Made by a program: the position numbers and the translations under genes. DNA of 64,000 nucleotides from Nilaparvata lugens. Its lineage: Eukaryota; Arthropoda; Insecta; Hemiptera; Delphacidae. The notes beneath the pieces were generated by a model. It was not told the DNA's origin. It saw only the letters and a program-made list of their open reading frames with translations, and searched no databases. Numbering within the stretch: the first letter of the stretch is position 1; each line of letters starts with the position of its first letter. The DNA lies in NCBI RefSeq assembly GCF_014356525.2, contig NC_052504.1:58531137-58595136 (forward strand), given 5' to 3'. This document shows, piece after piece, positions 44,611 to 56,386 of the stretch.

Positions 44611-47315
44611 TGTAACAGTATTTATTGTTACAATTGTGAGTGATGGGAATTATGTGAATTAGCCTGAGAAGTTAGCCTGTTATGAAAATGGATTTTGCTG
44701 TTTTGCTTTTCTGTGGTGTGTTGTGTTGACTCTGTCAGTGTGTGCATAGAAGCTATGATCCTAAGAATAACAACAATTTTCCTGGAGAATCAGCTTAGTT
44801 CATGACCCTTGCTTTTCTGCGTTGTGTAGTGTCAACTCTGTAAGTGTGTGAGTAGAAGTTGTGGTACTGAGAAGATCAACAATTTTCCTGGAGGAGCAGT
44901 CTGGTTCATGACCTTATAAGGCAAGGAATTCATAGCTGTCAAGGAAAAATAGCTGTCACTTGGTGGGAGAATGTATCTTAAATTGTAGTTGTAACGTTCC
45001 TTTCTATTGGTGGAAATTTTTCTAGAAAATAGTAGCTACCAATCACAGTTAACGTTGGTTAGGTCTATGTAGTATGGACGATCACACAGCTGTCCACCTC
45101 AAGACGAGAAAAGTGAAGTGGATTCACTCAGCATCTGTCCTCCGTCATAAACAGTACAAAATGTAGTCTGATCAGAACTTTGTGTTAATCATGGCTCTCA
45201 TGCCAGCTTTAGGCCTTTTTAGTATTTGGCTCTGGAACCTTTTGTTCCAGTAGCATTTTTAGTTTTTTTTTTCCGCCTCCGTAGTTGCTTTAATTAAGAA
45301 GAGAGAGAGTATCAAATTGTCACCTCACAATGGAGATTTTCCTCCTATAACCGCTATATAAGGTACGTCATAGATTTATAATATAATTAAGGAAATGATA
45401 ATCGAGGAAAGCTTCCATCAGAGTGTTAGATTTGTTGTGATAGATACAGTTGAGTGTAATATGTAGAAATGTAGAGTACCTATTAGAAGAAGGAATTGAG
45501 AATGATATTTTTGATTTTAAATTATTTTTGAAGAGGAAGCTATTAACCTAAATTTCAATTACTGTTGTTTAAATCCAAATTAACTGATGTTTATAGTATA
45601 TTATTATGAGTTCCATCAGTATTTTTGTTTTAGATTTTATTTGTCTTTTTGATTCTAATGAAAAGCTTTCTTGATTATTTAGGAAACATCATGTAATTTA
45701 TTCTTTTTAATTACATCATATATGTAATTTATGTAAGAAAACTGACTAAACTAACAACAATACTCGAAATACCTTATTATGAAGTAATTCAATCAACTTG
45801 TGAACTATGTAGGCCTATTATGGAATACTATGTACTCATCGCTTTGTGTATAGGGCATAACCCTGATTACAAATAAATTCTTTTCTATTAAATCAAGAGA
45901 TTGAAGTAAGTAATGTCTATTTATGTTTTAAAGTAATGAGTATTGATTTGAGTTTTATATAACCTAAAGTAGGTTGATTTTATTATATAACTGAAGTTAA
46001 GTTAATTTGTATTATCCTAGTTTATTTTTTTTATTCTAACAGCGGTGTAAGTATGGGAACATCAAAGTATGGGATCAACGTGTGAATCCATCAATTCGTA
46101 TGTATCCATGAACCCATATCATGAACGTGTGTCTTTAAGCTGCTGAGACGCCTCTGAATCGATGGCAGTGTTAGTAGTTTGGGGTATGCTGTCTCCTGTC
46201 CATCTGGACATGTAGAGCTCGATCACCGAGCCTAGATTCAATTTGAAGAAACAGCTATGAAATAACAACTTTTTCCAAATTAAACGAACGTTCCAGGAAC
46301 GCCGGATGTGACAGAATGGGTTTTAATAATTATAGACTTTCAAAAAAGGGGAAGGGTGTAAAACGTGCGGAGTTAGACTTTTGTTAAATCGTAATTTTGA
46401 GATATTATTGGGATATTAATTTTGGTTTGAGTAATAGATTTTCGGTTGTATCTTTACATTGAAATGTGAGGCCATATTTTCTCTGTAAGGATCCAGCTGG
46501 GAATTTCAGTTTTCTTTAAATTTATATTTTAATCTACTAAGTTACTAAAGTTGAATTAGTATACAAAATGTTTAAAGGTCCCTTATTGATAAATTAATGT
46601 TTTAAAATAATTCTCATCTTAAAGTTGTAAAGGATCAAATGAAGTTTCAAGGACCCTAGCCTTTCTAAATTTGTTTTGATAACACATATTTTTGAATAGT
46701 CTTCCTATGTTGAATTCCGTGATGTGATACTTGAGGAATGTTTGTCTTTACAGCTTTCATGATATAAAGATACAGAATAGTTATTATTGGGGATCATTAA
46801 TATTTGATAATGTTTTGATAGTGTTTTAAAGTTCCCAAGTGTGTTCTAAATTTGTTGTTCTAAGAATTTAATGAATTTTATGTGGATCTTTTCTTAAAAT
46901 ATTTATTGTTATTTATGATCAACTTCTGAGACATATCTATGATAATTTTCAATTCTTCTCTTGAAATTAGAGTCCTTTAAACTTCTTATGATTCAATCTA
47001 AAACGTTTTCAATGTAGAGCATACAAAGTAGGTTATTACCGAATTATCTATATCAGAGATAACTTTCTAAATTTAGTAATTTTATTATCGGTTTTCATGA
47101 TGTATCTCATTTTGTTTCTTTATCTGTTGAATTTAACTGTAAGAGGTGACAATATAGTTGATATCTTCTCTCTATTTTTGTCTCTCTTGTCATTTCAGGA
47201 TTCCCGTTCTCTAGAACTAGGTATGTTTATCAAGTATCCCTTTTATTAAGTTATATTGTGTGTGCTTCTAAATTCTAAATTCCAAATTAACTTTCTAAAT
47301 TCATAGCACGGCACA
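44611..47315 (+). repeat. 3' LTR (2705 bp)
   Basis: The longer of the two LTRs; it contains about 482 bases (45206-45687) and about 45 bases (near 44682-44726) missing from the 5' LTR. The extra segment includes GGAACCTTTTGTTCC, a short palindrome. No coding. Confidence 0.9.
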
Positions 47316-49451
47316 CAACAATACAGTCAGGAAAATGGAAGTCATTAAAAATTTAAAGTTTGACTCGGATCACAGGTTACTGATGAGCGAAATGCTTCTA
47401 CACAAAAGAAGATTCTGCATAAAGCAAATAAAACGATTGATAATAAATCAGATGAATGCTAAATTTTTTTAAAAAAATTTGGAAGAAGAAATAGGGAGAA
47501 GAAACATATTGGAGAATAGTGGCATAGAAAAAATATATAATAACCTCATACAGTCCATACATACAGCTTCTGTCAAATCAGAGGGAGAACAACAAAGGAA
47601 TGGAAGAAGGAGAAGTAATAGGATTTCAGCTGAAACAAGGGAACTTATCGAAAAGCGTGAAAGTTTGAATAGAATTGTAAATAAAACTGAAGATCAAAAG
47701 GATGAGCATAGACGACTAAGAAGAGAAGTAAGGAAGGAGATAGAAGAATATGAAGAAAACGTCATCAATGCAATTATATCAATAACAGGATCGACTAAGA
47801 AAAATAAACAGCTGAGCACAAATAAAAGAAAATGGATCCCAAAACTGAACATGGAAGGAGGAGTGACACCGGCTAGGTGGCAGATTCTAGAAGAAATTTC
47901 CAAATTTTATGAAGAGCTATACAAAATGATAAATGCCAATGACAGATGGAAATGATGGACAATCAGCCTGTCGAGAACTGTCAGCCGAAAATCTTAGAAG
48001 AAGAAATGAGTAATGTTATCAACAATCTAAAAGAAGAGAAATCTCCAGGAAGCGACGGTATCACAAACGAGTTACTAATATTGGGTTTGGAAAAACTATT
48101 AAAACCACTTAAACAATATTCAATAGAATATTGTTAGACAAAGTGATACCAAAGCATTGGAAAACAAGTAAAGTAATTATACTCTTCAAGAAGGGATGCA
48201 GATTTTATATAAAAAATTATAGGCCCATTACTCTATCATCAGTTCTCTTTAAAGTCTTCGCCAGCATTATTAAAAAATAGGATTATGAATGCAGTATATG
48301 AAAATCATCCATCTGCACAAGCAGGATTTTAGACCAGGATACTCAACCGTAGACCACTTACAAGCAGCAAATCAACTCATTGAAAAGTGCTTAGAGTACA
48401 ATGTACCAGTATATTTAGGATTCATGGATTTCCACAAGGCATTTTATAGTCTGAGGCATTGCAGGATGTGGGAGGCACTGGAAGAAACGAGCATCAGCAA
48501 AGATTATATAAATGTGATTAAGAGTATCTACAAGGATACAGAAGTATTAATTGAGTTGGAGAGAAGAGGAAGGAATATCAAGATAGGGAGAGGAGTAAAG
48601 CAGGGTTGTCCATTGTCCCCGGTTATCTTCAACTGCTGCCTGGAGTACATATTTAGAAGGCTAGAGTGGGAGGATAGAGGTTTGAGTATCAACGGATATA
48701 AACTCACGAATTTAAGATTCGCCGACGACGTAATGATTGTTGCAGACAGCACCTACCAGTTGAAAGAGATGATGAACGAATTGATAGAAATCAGTGACAT
48801 GATGGGTCCCCAGCTGAATGCTCAAAAAACAAGAATAATGACCAATTTGGAGAGAGAGGGAGTGGAGCTTAGTTGCGGCATCATTGATTATGTTGATGAG
48901 AATGTATATTTGGGGCAGACCTTGTCATTCACAAATCGATTGGAAAAGGAAGTGAAACTAAGAATTGACAAGGGATGGAAAAAATACTGGATGTTGAAAA
49001 ATATATTCAAAGGAAACTTCTCCAATGATCTAAAAGCGAAAGCCCTGTCATCATGCGTCTATCCAGCAATATTATATGGGTCACAAACGTGGGCGCGAAC
49101 AGAAAGGTTGGATAAGAGACTAGAGACGACACAAACAAGAATGCTACGCAGTATCCTGGGAATCAAGCTGAGTCAAAGGGTGAGGAACAGCGATGTATTG
49201 AGCAGAGTGAGAGTGAAGTACATGCAAAAGGAGGCTCACATCGCGAAATGGAAGTGGGCAGGGCATGTGGCCAGAATGCAGGAGGACCGATAGACCAAGA
49301 TCTGCACCGACTGATTCCGAGGGATAAGAAGAGAAGAGGAGGACGACCAACCACAAGATGGAGGGACGAAATGAACCAGAGAGTCGGCTATGCATGGACC
49401 ACTACAGCCAGAGACAGAGAAATGTGGTGCAAAATAGTGTCGAAATTATGA
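47316..49451 (+). pseudogene. RTE-like reverse transcriptase
   Basis: After the endonuclease end (SDHRLLMSEML) and a basic linker, the reverse transcriptase shows LKEEKSPGSDGITNELL, AQ/KQDFRPGYSTVDHL, YLGFMDFHKAFYSL (catalytic Asp), GRGVKQGCPLSPVIF, LRFADDVMIVAD (FADD intact) and QLNAQKTRIM, then YGSQTWARTERLDK and KWKWAGHVARMQ. A frameshift near 49285 leads to the final frame RGGRPTTRWRDEM up to a stop at 49451. Stops near 48137 and 48190-48290 disrupt the fingers. The catalytic centre is preserved but the protein is broken. Confidence 0.9.
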
Positions 49452-49570
49452 AAGGAACTTAATATAAACTGTATATAAACTGTTGTCAACTCAAATACCT
49501 CAAATAGAGAGGCTTTTGTTCTAAAAGAATGTCAATAAAGCTATTATTATTATTTATTTATTATTATGAT
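49452..49570 (+). other. 3' UTR and ATT tail of the RTE-like element
   Basis: AATAAAG at about 49531 is followed by ATTATTATTATTTATT units, the likely 3' end. The plain hAT sequence resumes afterwards. Confidence 0.6.
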
Positions 49571-49890
49571 TCAAGTTTAATTTTTTTGCAATAAATATGA
49601 TACAACTTGTGTGTTTAATTTTGTTTATTAAATCCTGATGCATGTGTTAAAAAAAGAGTAACATTCTTATTTACAATGTTATGTAAAGTATATTAGCAAA
49701 TAACGTTTAAGAATATAAACTGAAACTTTGATAATAATAAATAATGCAATGCAAATAAATTATACTAGGTGCGCCACCAAGCCATGTCTGTATTCAAAGG
49801 GAGCTGTGGGTCAAAAAAGTTTGGGAACCTCTGACGTAATAATTTATTCATTCATATATATATATATAGACACTTTAAAGTTTGTAATAT

Positions 49891-50083
49891 AAATTAAAAC
49901 AGGAGACACAAGATATAAATAGATTGAAAACACTTAAAAACTTACATTAGACTGCTTACACTTACAAACTGCAGTCTGCTCGGTTGAGGAAGGAGACTCA
50001 GTCTCTGAAAATTTCCCCCATTTCTAATGTAAGTTTTCAAGTGTTTTCAATCTATTTATATCTTGTGTCTCCTGTTTAATTTA
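49891..50083. repeat. inverted repeat with ribozyme-like loop
   Basis: Arms 49891-49949 and 50025-50083 are near-perfect reverse complements (about 59 bases). The 75-base loop contains TTGAGGA, a hairpin AGGAGAC-TCA-GTCTCT and GAAA (49984-50010), the layout of a hammerhead core with C3 changed to T. It lies just outside the hAT element. Confidence 0.8.
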
Positions 50084-50654
50084 TATATATATTCATCTAT
50101 GTATTTATTAGGTTAGCAAAAACAATACAACGATCAAAAAAGAAAAAAAACAGGCTATTGCCCAAAACTTCTTCAATTTCCTAATTTAGTTTCAAAATGT
50201 TCAAATATTATAGGCGATATTTATAATAACAGTTTCTGTACTGAAATTAATTATTTCAAAAGTGTGCGCCAAAAACAACCAGTCACGTGATAGATTGGAC
50301 GATAGATTGGAACTAGAACAATTTACTGTTCCCAGAACGTACACATGAAGACATTTTATATCCCCAGAACGGGCGCATTATTACAGTGCAGACGACGCTA
50401 CTGACAACAACTTAAAAATAAAATCACACAAAGGAAATAATGTCAAATGTCTATCAGATTTGATTTTGATATCATACAATAATGGTTCAGTTCAAGTTCC
50501 TATTATTACTAGAATAGAATTTTGTGATTATCGTTAAAAGTGATCTGTTATTTACGTTGTTAAGTAATCAACTAACATTATTCTCTCAGTGTTGAGTTGC
50601 AAAACTGTTAAACATTACTCGTAGGCCTACCACATTTTTATTTTATTTATAAAA

Positions 50655-52475
50655 ATGGAAATAAAAGTGAACACCGGAAATCAAGAACTAGATGGTAAAA
50701 TTAAGGAATGGATGTATTGGAATCGCAACGAAAAATTCAGAAGTGAAGCTACGTTCTTAATAAAAGAAGGTAATGTGAAAATTCTTGAAAAACTATTTTT
50801 AAAGCGACTAAGCTTTGGTACTGCAGGTATCAGAGGTAGAATGGGACCTGGTTATGCTCAAATGAATGATTTAGTTATTATCCAAACCTCTCAAGGTCTT
50901 CTAAAATGGATTCAGGGGAAAACAGCTATTGGCTCTCAACCCAAAGTGATAATTGGCTATGATGGTCGACACAATAGCTATAGGTTTGCACAGTTGGTTT
51001 CTAATGTATTTCTTAATGGTGGTTGCAAGGTGTGGTTGTTTTCAAAAATCGTCCCAACACCGTTCGTTTCTTTTGGTACTGCTCTTCTTGGTGATCTTGG
51101 AATCATGATCACTGCCTCGCACAACCCAAAAGAGGACAATGGATACAAAGTTTATTGGAAGCATGGAGTTCAAATAAATAGTCCATTTGATAAGGAGATT
51201 GAAAAATGCATTCAAGAATGTCTTCTACCGTTGGATACGTCCTGGGATTTATCAAGTACTGAAAGTTACAACGAAAGTCTTCTCGATCCTTTGAATGAAG
51301 TTACAGTAGCCTATCATTCAAAACTGTGGGAGGGACCATTTGATCCAGACAGTAGTATTGAAATAACATATACAGCTATGCATGGTGTAGGATACCCTTA
51401 CATTGTAGAAGCATTTGAACATGCCAAACTAAAGCCAGTCATACCAGTAGAAGAGCAAATTCTTCCAGACCCTGAATTCCCTACTGTCAAGTTTCCAAAC
51501 CCAGAGGAAGGTAAGAGCTGCCTTAATCTATCTATCGAAACTGCTAATAGACATGGAAGTAGCATTATTCTAGCTAATGACCCAGATGCAGATAGACTTG
51601 CTGTTGCTGAAAAAAGTGTTGATGGTCATTGGAAAATATTTAATGGCAATGAAATAGGTGCCCTTCTCGGTTGGTGGTGCTTCATGGTTGAAAAACTACG
51701 ACTCGAAAGAGATTTTGACCCAACCAAATTGTATTTCCTAAGTAGTGCTGTATCTTCCAAAATTTTGAAGACAATGTCCCAGGCTGAAGGGTTCAATTTT
51801 GAAGAAACATTAACTGGATTCAAATGGCTAGGCAAGCGTTCCTTAGAGTTGTCTATGGAAAATGAAGGAAATACAGTTCTGTTTGCTTTTGAAGAGGCGA
51901 TTGGATTCATGTGCGGTAATGTGGTTCTAGACAAGGATGGAATATCAGCCGCGGTCTGTGTCGCAAAGTTAGCAACATGGCTCAATAAACAAGGCTTGAC
52001 TCTCCAAGATCAACTGAATATTATTTATGACACCTATGGTAAACATTTAACCAACAACTCATACCTGATTTGTGAAGATCCTGCTGTATATAAAACCATT
52101 TTTCACAGGCTAAACCATTTCACCGGCTCCCCTAAAACTTATCCAGAGTCTATTCTTAATGGAAAATATACAGTAAAAAATGTACGCGACCTTGTTCTAG
52201 GGTACGACACAACAAGAGAACAACATGATTATAAGCCCAACCTGCCAATATCTTCAAGCAGTCCAATGATTACATTCACATTTACCAATGGTTTGGTAGC
52301 TACTCTACGAGCTAGTGGAACAGAACCCAAACTCAAGTATTACACTGAACTATGTGCTCATCCTGATGAAAAGGATGTGGCTGCTCTGCTGAATACTCAG
52401 ACCGAAATGATAGAGGCCATCATCAATGAATTTCTCCAGCCAGAGCAAAATGGTCTGAAATATAGAAACTGCTAG
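50655..52475 (+). CDS. PGM2: phosphoglucomutase-2 / phosphopentomutase
   Basis: This complete 606-residue protein, close to the roughly 610 residues of animal PGM2, belongs to the alpha-D-phosphohexomutase superfamily. It interconverts ribose-1-P or deoxyribose-1-P with the 5-phosphates, and glucose-1-P with glucose-6-P, in the cytosol, linking nucleoside breakdown to the pentose phosphate pathway. Visible motifs: RLSFGTAGIRGRMG (51-64), the phosphoserine loop MITASHNPKEDNGYKVYW with Ser155, the metal loop NDPDADRLAV with Asp309, Asp311 and Asp313, the sugar loop FAFEEAIG (410-417) and the phosphate-binding RASGTEPK (552-559). All catalytic residues are intact. The start ATG has AAAA before it, with the N-terminal sequence continuing into the first domain as expected. 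The gene has no introns, which is unusual for this gene and may indicate an old retrocopy or intron loss. It is a monocistronic gene between transposon-rich blocks. PGM2L1 (glucose-1,6-bisphosphate synthase) is a less likely alternative. Confidence 0.95.
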   Translation: MEIKVNTGNQELDGKIKEWMYWNRNEKFRSEATFLIKEGNVKILEKLFLKRLSFGTAGIRGRMGPGYAQMNDLVIIQTSQGLLKWIQGKTAIGSQPKVIIGYDGRHNSYRFAQLVSNVFLNGGCKVWLFSKIVPTPFVSFGTALLGDLGIMITASHNPKEDNGYKVYWKHGVQINSPFDKEIEKCIQECLLPLDTSWDLSSTESYNESLLDPLNEVTVAYHSKLWEGPFDPDSSIEITYTAMHGVGYPYIVEAFEHAKLKPVIPVEEQILPDPEFPTVKFPNPEEGKSCLNLSIETANRHGSSIILANDPDADRLAVAEKSVDGHWKIFNGNEIGALLGWWCFMVEKLRLERDFDPTKLYFLSSAVSSKILKTMSQAEGFNFEETLTGFKWLGKRSLELSMENEGNTVLFAFEEAIGFMCGNVVLDKDGISAAVCVAKLATWLNKQGLTLQDQLNIIYDTYGKHLTNNSYLICEDPAVYKTIFHRLNHFTGSPKTYPESILNGKYTVKNVRDLVLGYDTTREQHDYKPNLPISSSSPMITFTFTNGLVATLRASGTEPKLKYYTELCAHPDEKDVAALLNTQTEMIEAIINEFLQPEQNGLKYRNC

Positions 52476-55417
52476 ACTACTATTATGTAAACCATGCACT
52501 AGGTCATAGTAGAATAGCTTAGACGTCCGAGTGAATAGTTGAATCAACACAAATAGATCAAACACCTAAAAATACAATTATTAAGAACAGTTTGTATAAT
52601 ATAGAACAACACAACAATCTATGACAATTATAACTATCGAGCATCTTTGAAACGCTTTTAAACAGTGCTAGTGTCAGAAGTCAGGAAACACTAGGTACAC
52701 TACAGTAATTTGACTTATCAGTCTACTGCAAAATCTAATATAGATTAACATCATGAGAAGTAAATTTCATACCAGTCCTTTTTCCTACCGTACTACTAAA
52801 AAACTACTTGCATTGAATGTTCATAGCATGAACTCTCGCTATGTTTTTAGTCCTGTCTTTTATCACCACTTGGTTGTAAAATAGTTTACAAAACTAAGTA
52901 GTATGACTTGATAAAGCAAAGTGTGTAAGAGTAAGCCTCATTCAACTTTTGCTGATAAACTAGACTATCTCCCAGCATGGTGTAGAAACGGCATATAGTG
53001 CCTTAATATTAATATAAGCTAATTAAAAATACCCACAGCTATGTTATCATGTAGACCAGTCACCAAATAGCTTTAAATTCACTAAGGATGTGATGAGCAA
53101 AATCCAATAATCGAGTGTGATTGTGAGAATGCTAGTACAGACAGACGAATTCCAGTTTTCAAATTGTACACCAAACCACTTCTATGCAGACTATCTAGTG
53201 TTTGTACTGTTTCTCTATAATAATTGTGCCGTTGGACGGACACGAATAAGTCTTAAGCATTGTTGTTCCTATCCTACTAATTGTTAGGTTTAATTTATTT
53301 ATCACCCAATACCTAAATTTGTTTTTATTTTGTAAAGGGTTGTGTGGCAGAGAGGACCTGGAGTCCTATCTCCGCCCTAATAAATACAAATAATCAATCA
53401 ATCAATATTATAATTTGTGCTACATTAGTATACTTGATGGCATATATTTTCTTGCTAATATGATATCAAGATAATTCAAGGTTCTTTTCCTAGCTAGGTA
53501 TAGTGTTATTGACCTAACTTATCCCATATCCAAGCACAAAACTTAGTTCTAGCACAAACTAGAATTTATATGTTTGTAAATACAAATTATATATGTGTCT
53601 AATATATTATTCTAATTTGACTTAGATTCTTTCAATTTACGAGATCAATTTTATATCAGAGTTCATACAGATTAAGATTCCTCATAGCAATTTTCCCCAT
53701 CTACCCTTGTTACCGTAATTATAGGAACTCCTGCTTTATAATTTCAGGACTGTAGGCTCTACCATTTTACTTTTTCACAAACCTGAAAATATATATTTAG
53801 CATTAGTTGTATTGCTTATTATCTGAATTTGCTTAATCAATTCTGATCTCTTGAAAATTTTGCTAGTTATTAGGTAAAGTACCGTAACTTATTCCCAATT
53901 ACTTGCCGAACAATGTTTCATATTTTATTCTCTATTGTGAAGGTGGAAAAGAAGTTGTTTTTAAATTTGTATTTCATTATTACATTATTTCTGTATTTAT
54001 TATATCAGGAAATATTTATTAGGTATATTATACTCTGTTGTATCAATTCACACCAAATATTCATGACTTCTTCACCATGCTTAACTTAATGGACTTTTAT
54101 TGTCCATTGTATTTCTATTTGAATACAACATTATAGATTAATAAATAATCAATAATTATGATGATGATTATTATCTAAACAACCTGCAGATGTTTCTGGT
54201 GTATCAATGAGTGAAAGTTGAGTTATAGATTTTTACTGATCACAAATTACCAGCTAGGCCTAACCAAACCACTGTATTTCTCTTACTGAAAGAAATAATT
54301 TTTTAAGCTCTTACATATTTGAATTTCATTTTTTTTTCAAAAATAATCTAACATAACTTTTACAATACAATACCATAGCCTAATGTAAAACTTTTTCTGT
54401 CAGATTTTATTTTTGAAATTCTTGTTATGTGCAGAGAATATCAGTATTTTCAATGTTGTGTATATTATTTATTTAAATACCTTATTGAAATTTAACTCTG
54501 TAATTCGAAGCCTATACTGTATTTGAAATAAATATTGTTCCTGTTTATAGTAAGTGCCTCAGGTTAAAAAATTAAGATAGGTCTAGTGTTATAAAATTTA
54601 AAAAATGTGCTCTTAGAATAACTGTAACTGAAACCCAAGAAACTATGTGAACTTGAACTTTATTTATTGATATACTATTAATAAATTTGCTACACATATC
54701 TAGAACGTTTATGTATATAATATTTGTAATACATTACAGTAAAAGGAATTAGACCTTTGAAGTAATGTCAAGTTTTCGTGCTATCAGTAGTTACGTAATG
54801 ATAATGATTAGAGAGAACTAAAGTAGGATGCGAATATTTATCTAGTACTGTAACTAAACAAAAAGTAGTTGATAAATAGTTTACGTCAATGTACTGATAA
54901 TATATTATGTCTGCCTCTTATTTTATAACAATAAAACTTATTGAATGATAAGCAACGATTCTATTTATTATTAAGCTCCTGCTTACAAGAATAGTTAGAA
55001 TAAGCTAAATTAGTTTAAAATATTTTACCAATTAATTCATGAAAAACATTCTTCCTAGTATTCTATTCATGAGAAACCATTTTTAATTCTCATCAGTAAT
55101 ATTCTTTATGAATTACTCTTATGTTGGATTTTTTAACATAGCAGGCTATTCGCTATTGGATGAAATTCAATTTATTTTTTTGGATCTCAAGTCATTTGAC
55201 GAGAGGACCACTGCATAAGTTGCCATCAAAGTATGAATATTAGCCTAACCGCTCTCAGCAATTTTCATAAATCGACGAACCAGCTTCACTTTTTGATTAT
55301 TTTTTAGGGATGATGTCCTGTTACTGGTGTCTCAAGTAGGCTATGCTGTTTGTTCCAGTTGTGTATTCGAATTATGAAAACTGTTCCTAGCTCATACAGT
55401 AGCAGAAAAACTCATGC
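52476..55417. other. no gene seen; PGM2 3' side
   Basis: AT-rich, with several AATAAA/ATTAAA words but no clear choice of polyadenylation site for PGM2. A non-LTR 3' end lies at 53330-53408. No other coding support. Confidence 0.5.
53330..53408 (+). mobile_element. 3' end of a non-LTR retrotransposon
   Basis: TTGTGTGGCAGAGAGGACC, with the complementary GGAGTCCTATCTCCGCC, forms a hairpin, followed by TAATAAATACAAATAATC and repeated AATC units. A terminal hairpin plus a short tandem tail is common at insect non-LTR 3' ends. No reverse-transcriptase frame is attached, so this is only a short truncated insertion. Confidence 0.6.
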
Positions 55418-55426
55418 CAAACAAAT

Positions 55427-56377
55427 ATAGGGATGTCGATCCCGAACCCAGGATTCATTTTCGATACCTAAAAATCCCGGGATTTTCCAGCGTCAATCAC
55501 GGGATTTTCGGGATTAGAAACCCTGAGATTGTGAATCGTATTTTTCCAAAAACAATTTAATATTGAATTCATTTATGGTGATGGATGTGAGTTTTGCATA
55601 AGTAAATTTATTGTTCCAAGTGTTGACTAATTTATTCTACAGACACAGCCTACAGTTGCATATACATAATATACTGTACTATGTAGGCTAGTGGCTAAAT
55701 ATAATTCGCATTATCGGTTCGCATCATTCGCAGAATGGTTGTTGATCGGTTGTTATGCCTCTACGTTTGTTTCTGTTTATACAGCACCACAAAATTACCA
55801 GTCTAGACGGCGCAATATTTGCAATAGTTGACAATTATTTCTTAGTCTTTTCCATTTAATTTCCAATAGTGTTGATATCATTCCCTTGAAATGCACTCAG
55901 AACTTTGAAAAGACTTCAGAAATCAGAAATGAACAAGCACCAACTATTCATTCTCTGTCTAATTATTCCTCTTCTCTTCTCTTTCTCAATCATAAGTAAA
56001 AAATAAAGGCGGTCATTCTATTCTATAAGTAGAATATCTAGTTGAAATAAATATAGTTGGCTCTACGAAATTCCATTTATTAGTAGTTCAGCTGTTAAAG
56101 AAAGTAACTTCTAATCTTGGAAACATTTTTATAGAAATAGAATGTATAATTTTAATATTATTCCTAAGTATTTTTTCCATTATAATAATATCCTCTTCCT
56201 CTATAATGAGCCCTTTATCATCTCCACACACTGTTACTGAACATGTAATTGAGGAGGAACAATTGGTTAAAAATGCATGAAACTTATTTTTGCCAATACC
56301 GAGATTAGTCCCGGGATTGATATTGGATAATTCCGAAATACCGGGATTGGAAATCAGTCCCGGGATTGACATCCCTA
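55427..56377. mobile_element. non-autonomous hAT-like element, about 0.95 kb
   Basis: The ends TAGGGATGTCGATCCCG (near 55428) and GGGATTGACATCCCTA (to 56377) are inverted repeats, flanked by CAAACAAAT (55418-55426 and 56378-56386). Repeats of CCCGGGATT occur near both ends (55483, 55500, 56310, 56361), as sub-terminal transposase sites would. The interior is AT-rich and non-coding. The 8-9 bp duplication points to hAT. Confidence 0.75.
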
Positions 56378-56386
56378 CAAACAAAT

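Larger units (their letters stand above)
38741..47315 (+). mobile_element. non-autonomous LTR retrotransposon, complete ends
   Basis: Two LTRs (38741-40889 and 44611-47315) start TGTAACAGTATTTATTGTTA and end GGCACA. The element is flanked by CAAC (38737-38740 and 47316-47319), and joining the flanks across one CAAC restores the endonuclease frame ...ENGNNTVRK. A primer site follows the first LTR and a polypurine tract precedes the second. The 3.7-kb internal region has no gag or pol, only a non-LTR fragment at 43828-44246 and unrecognised AT-rich sequence. It must have depended on proteins of another element. Confidence 0.9.
36111..49833 (+). mobile_element. hAT transposon carrying nested insertions
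   Basis: The left end TAGAGGTTCCCAAACT (36111) and right end AGTTTGGGAACCTCTG (to 49833) are inverted repeats matching at 15 of 16 bases, and both are flanked by the same eight bases, ACGTAATA (36103-36110 and 49834-49841). An 8-bp duplication and this kind of end are hallmarks of hAT elements. The hAT DNA itself is about 0.3 kb on the left, with a transposase remnant, and about 0.3 kb on the right; the rest is an RTE-like element with its own insertions. It must be an internally deleted copy. Confidence 0.85.

Noticed and set aside
51626..51985. Minus-strand frame inside PGM2
   Set aside because: Shadow of the real gene.
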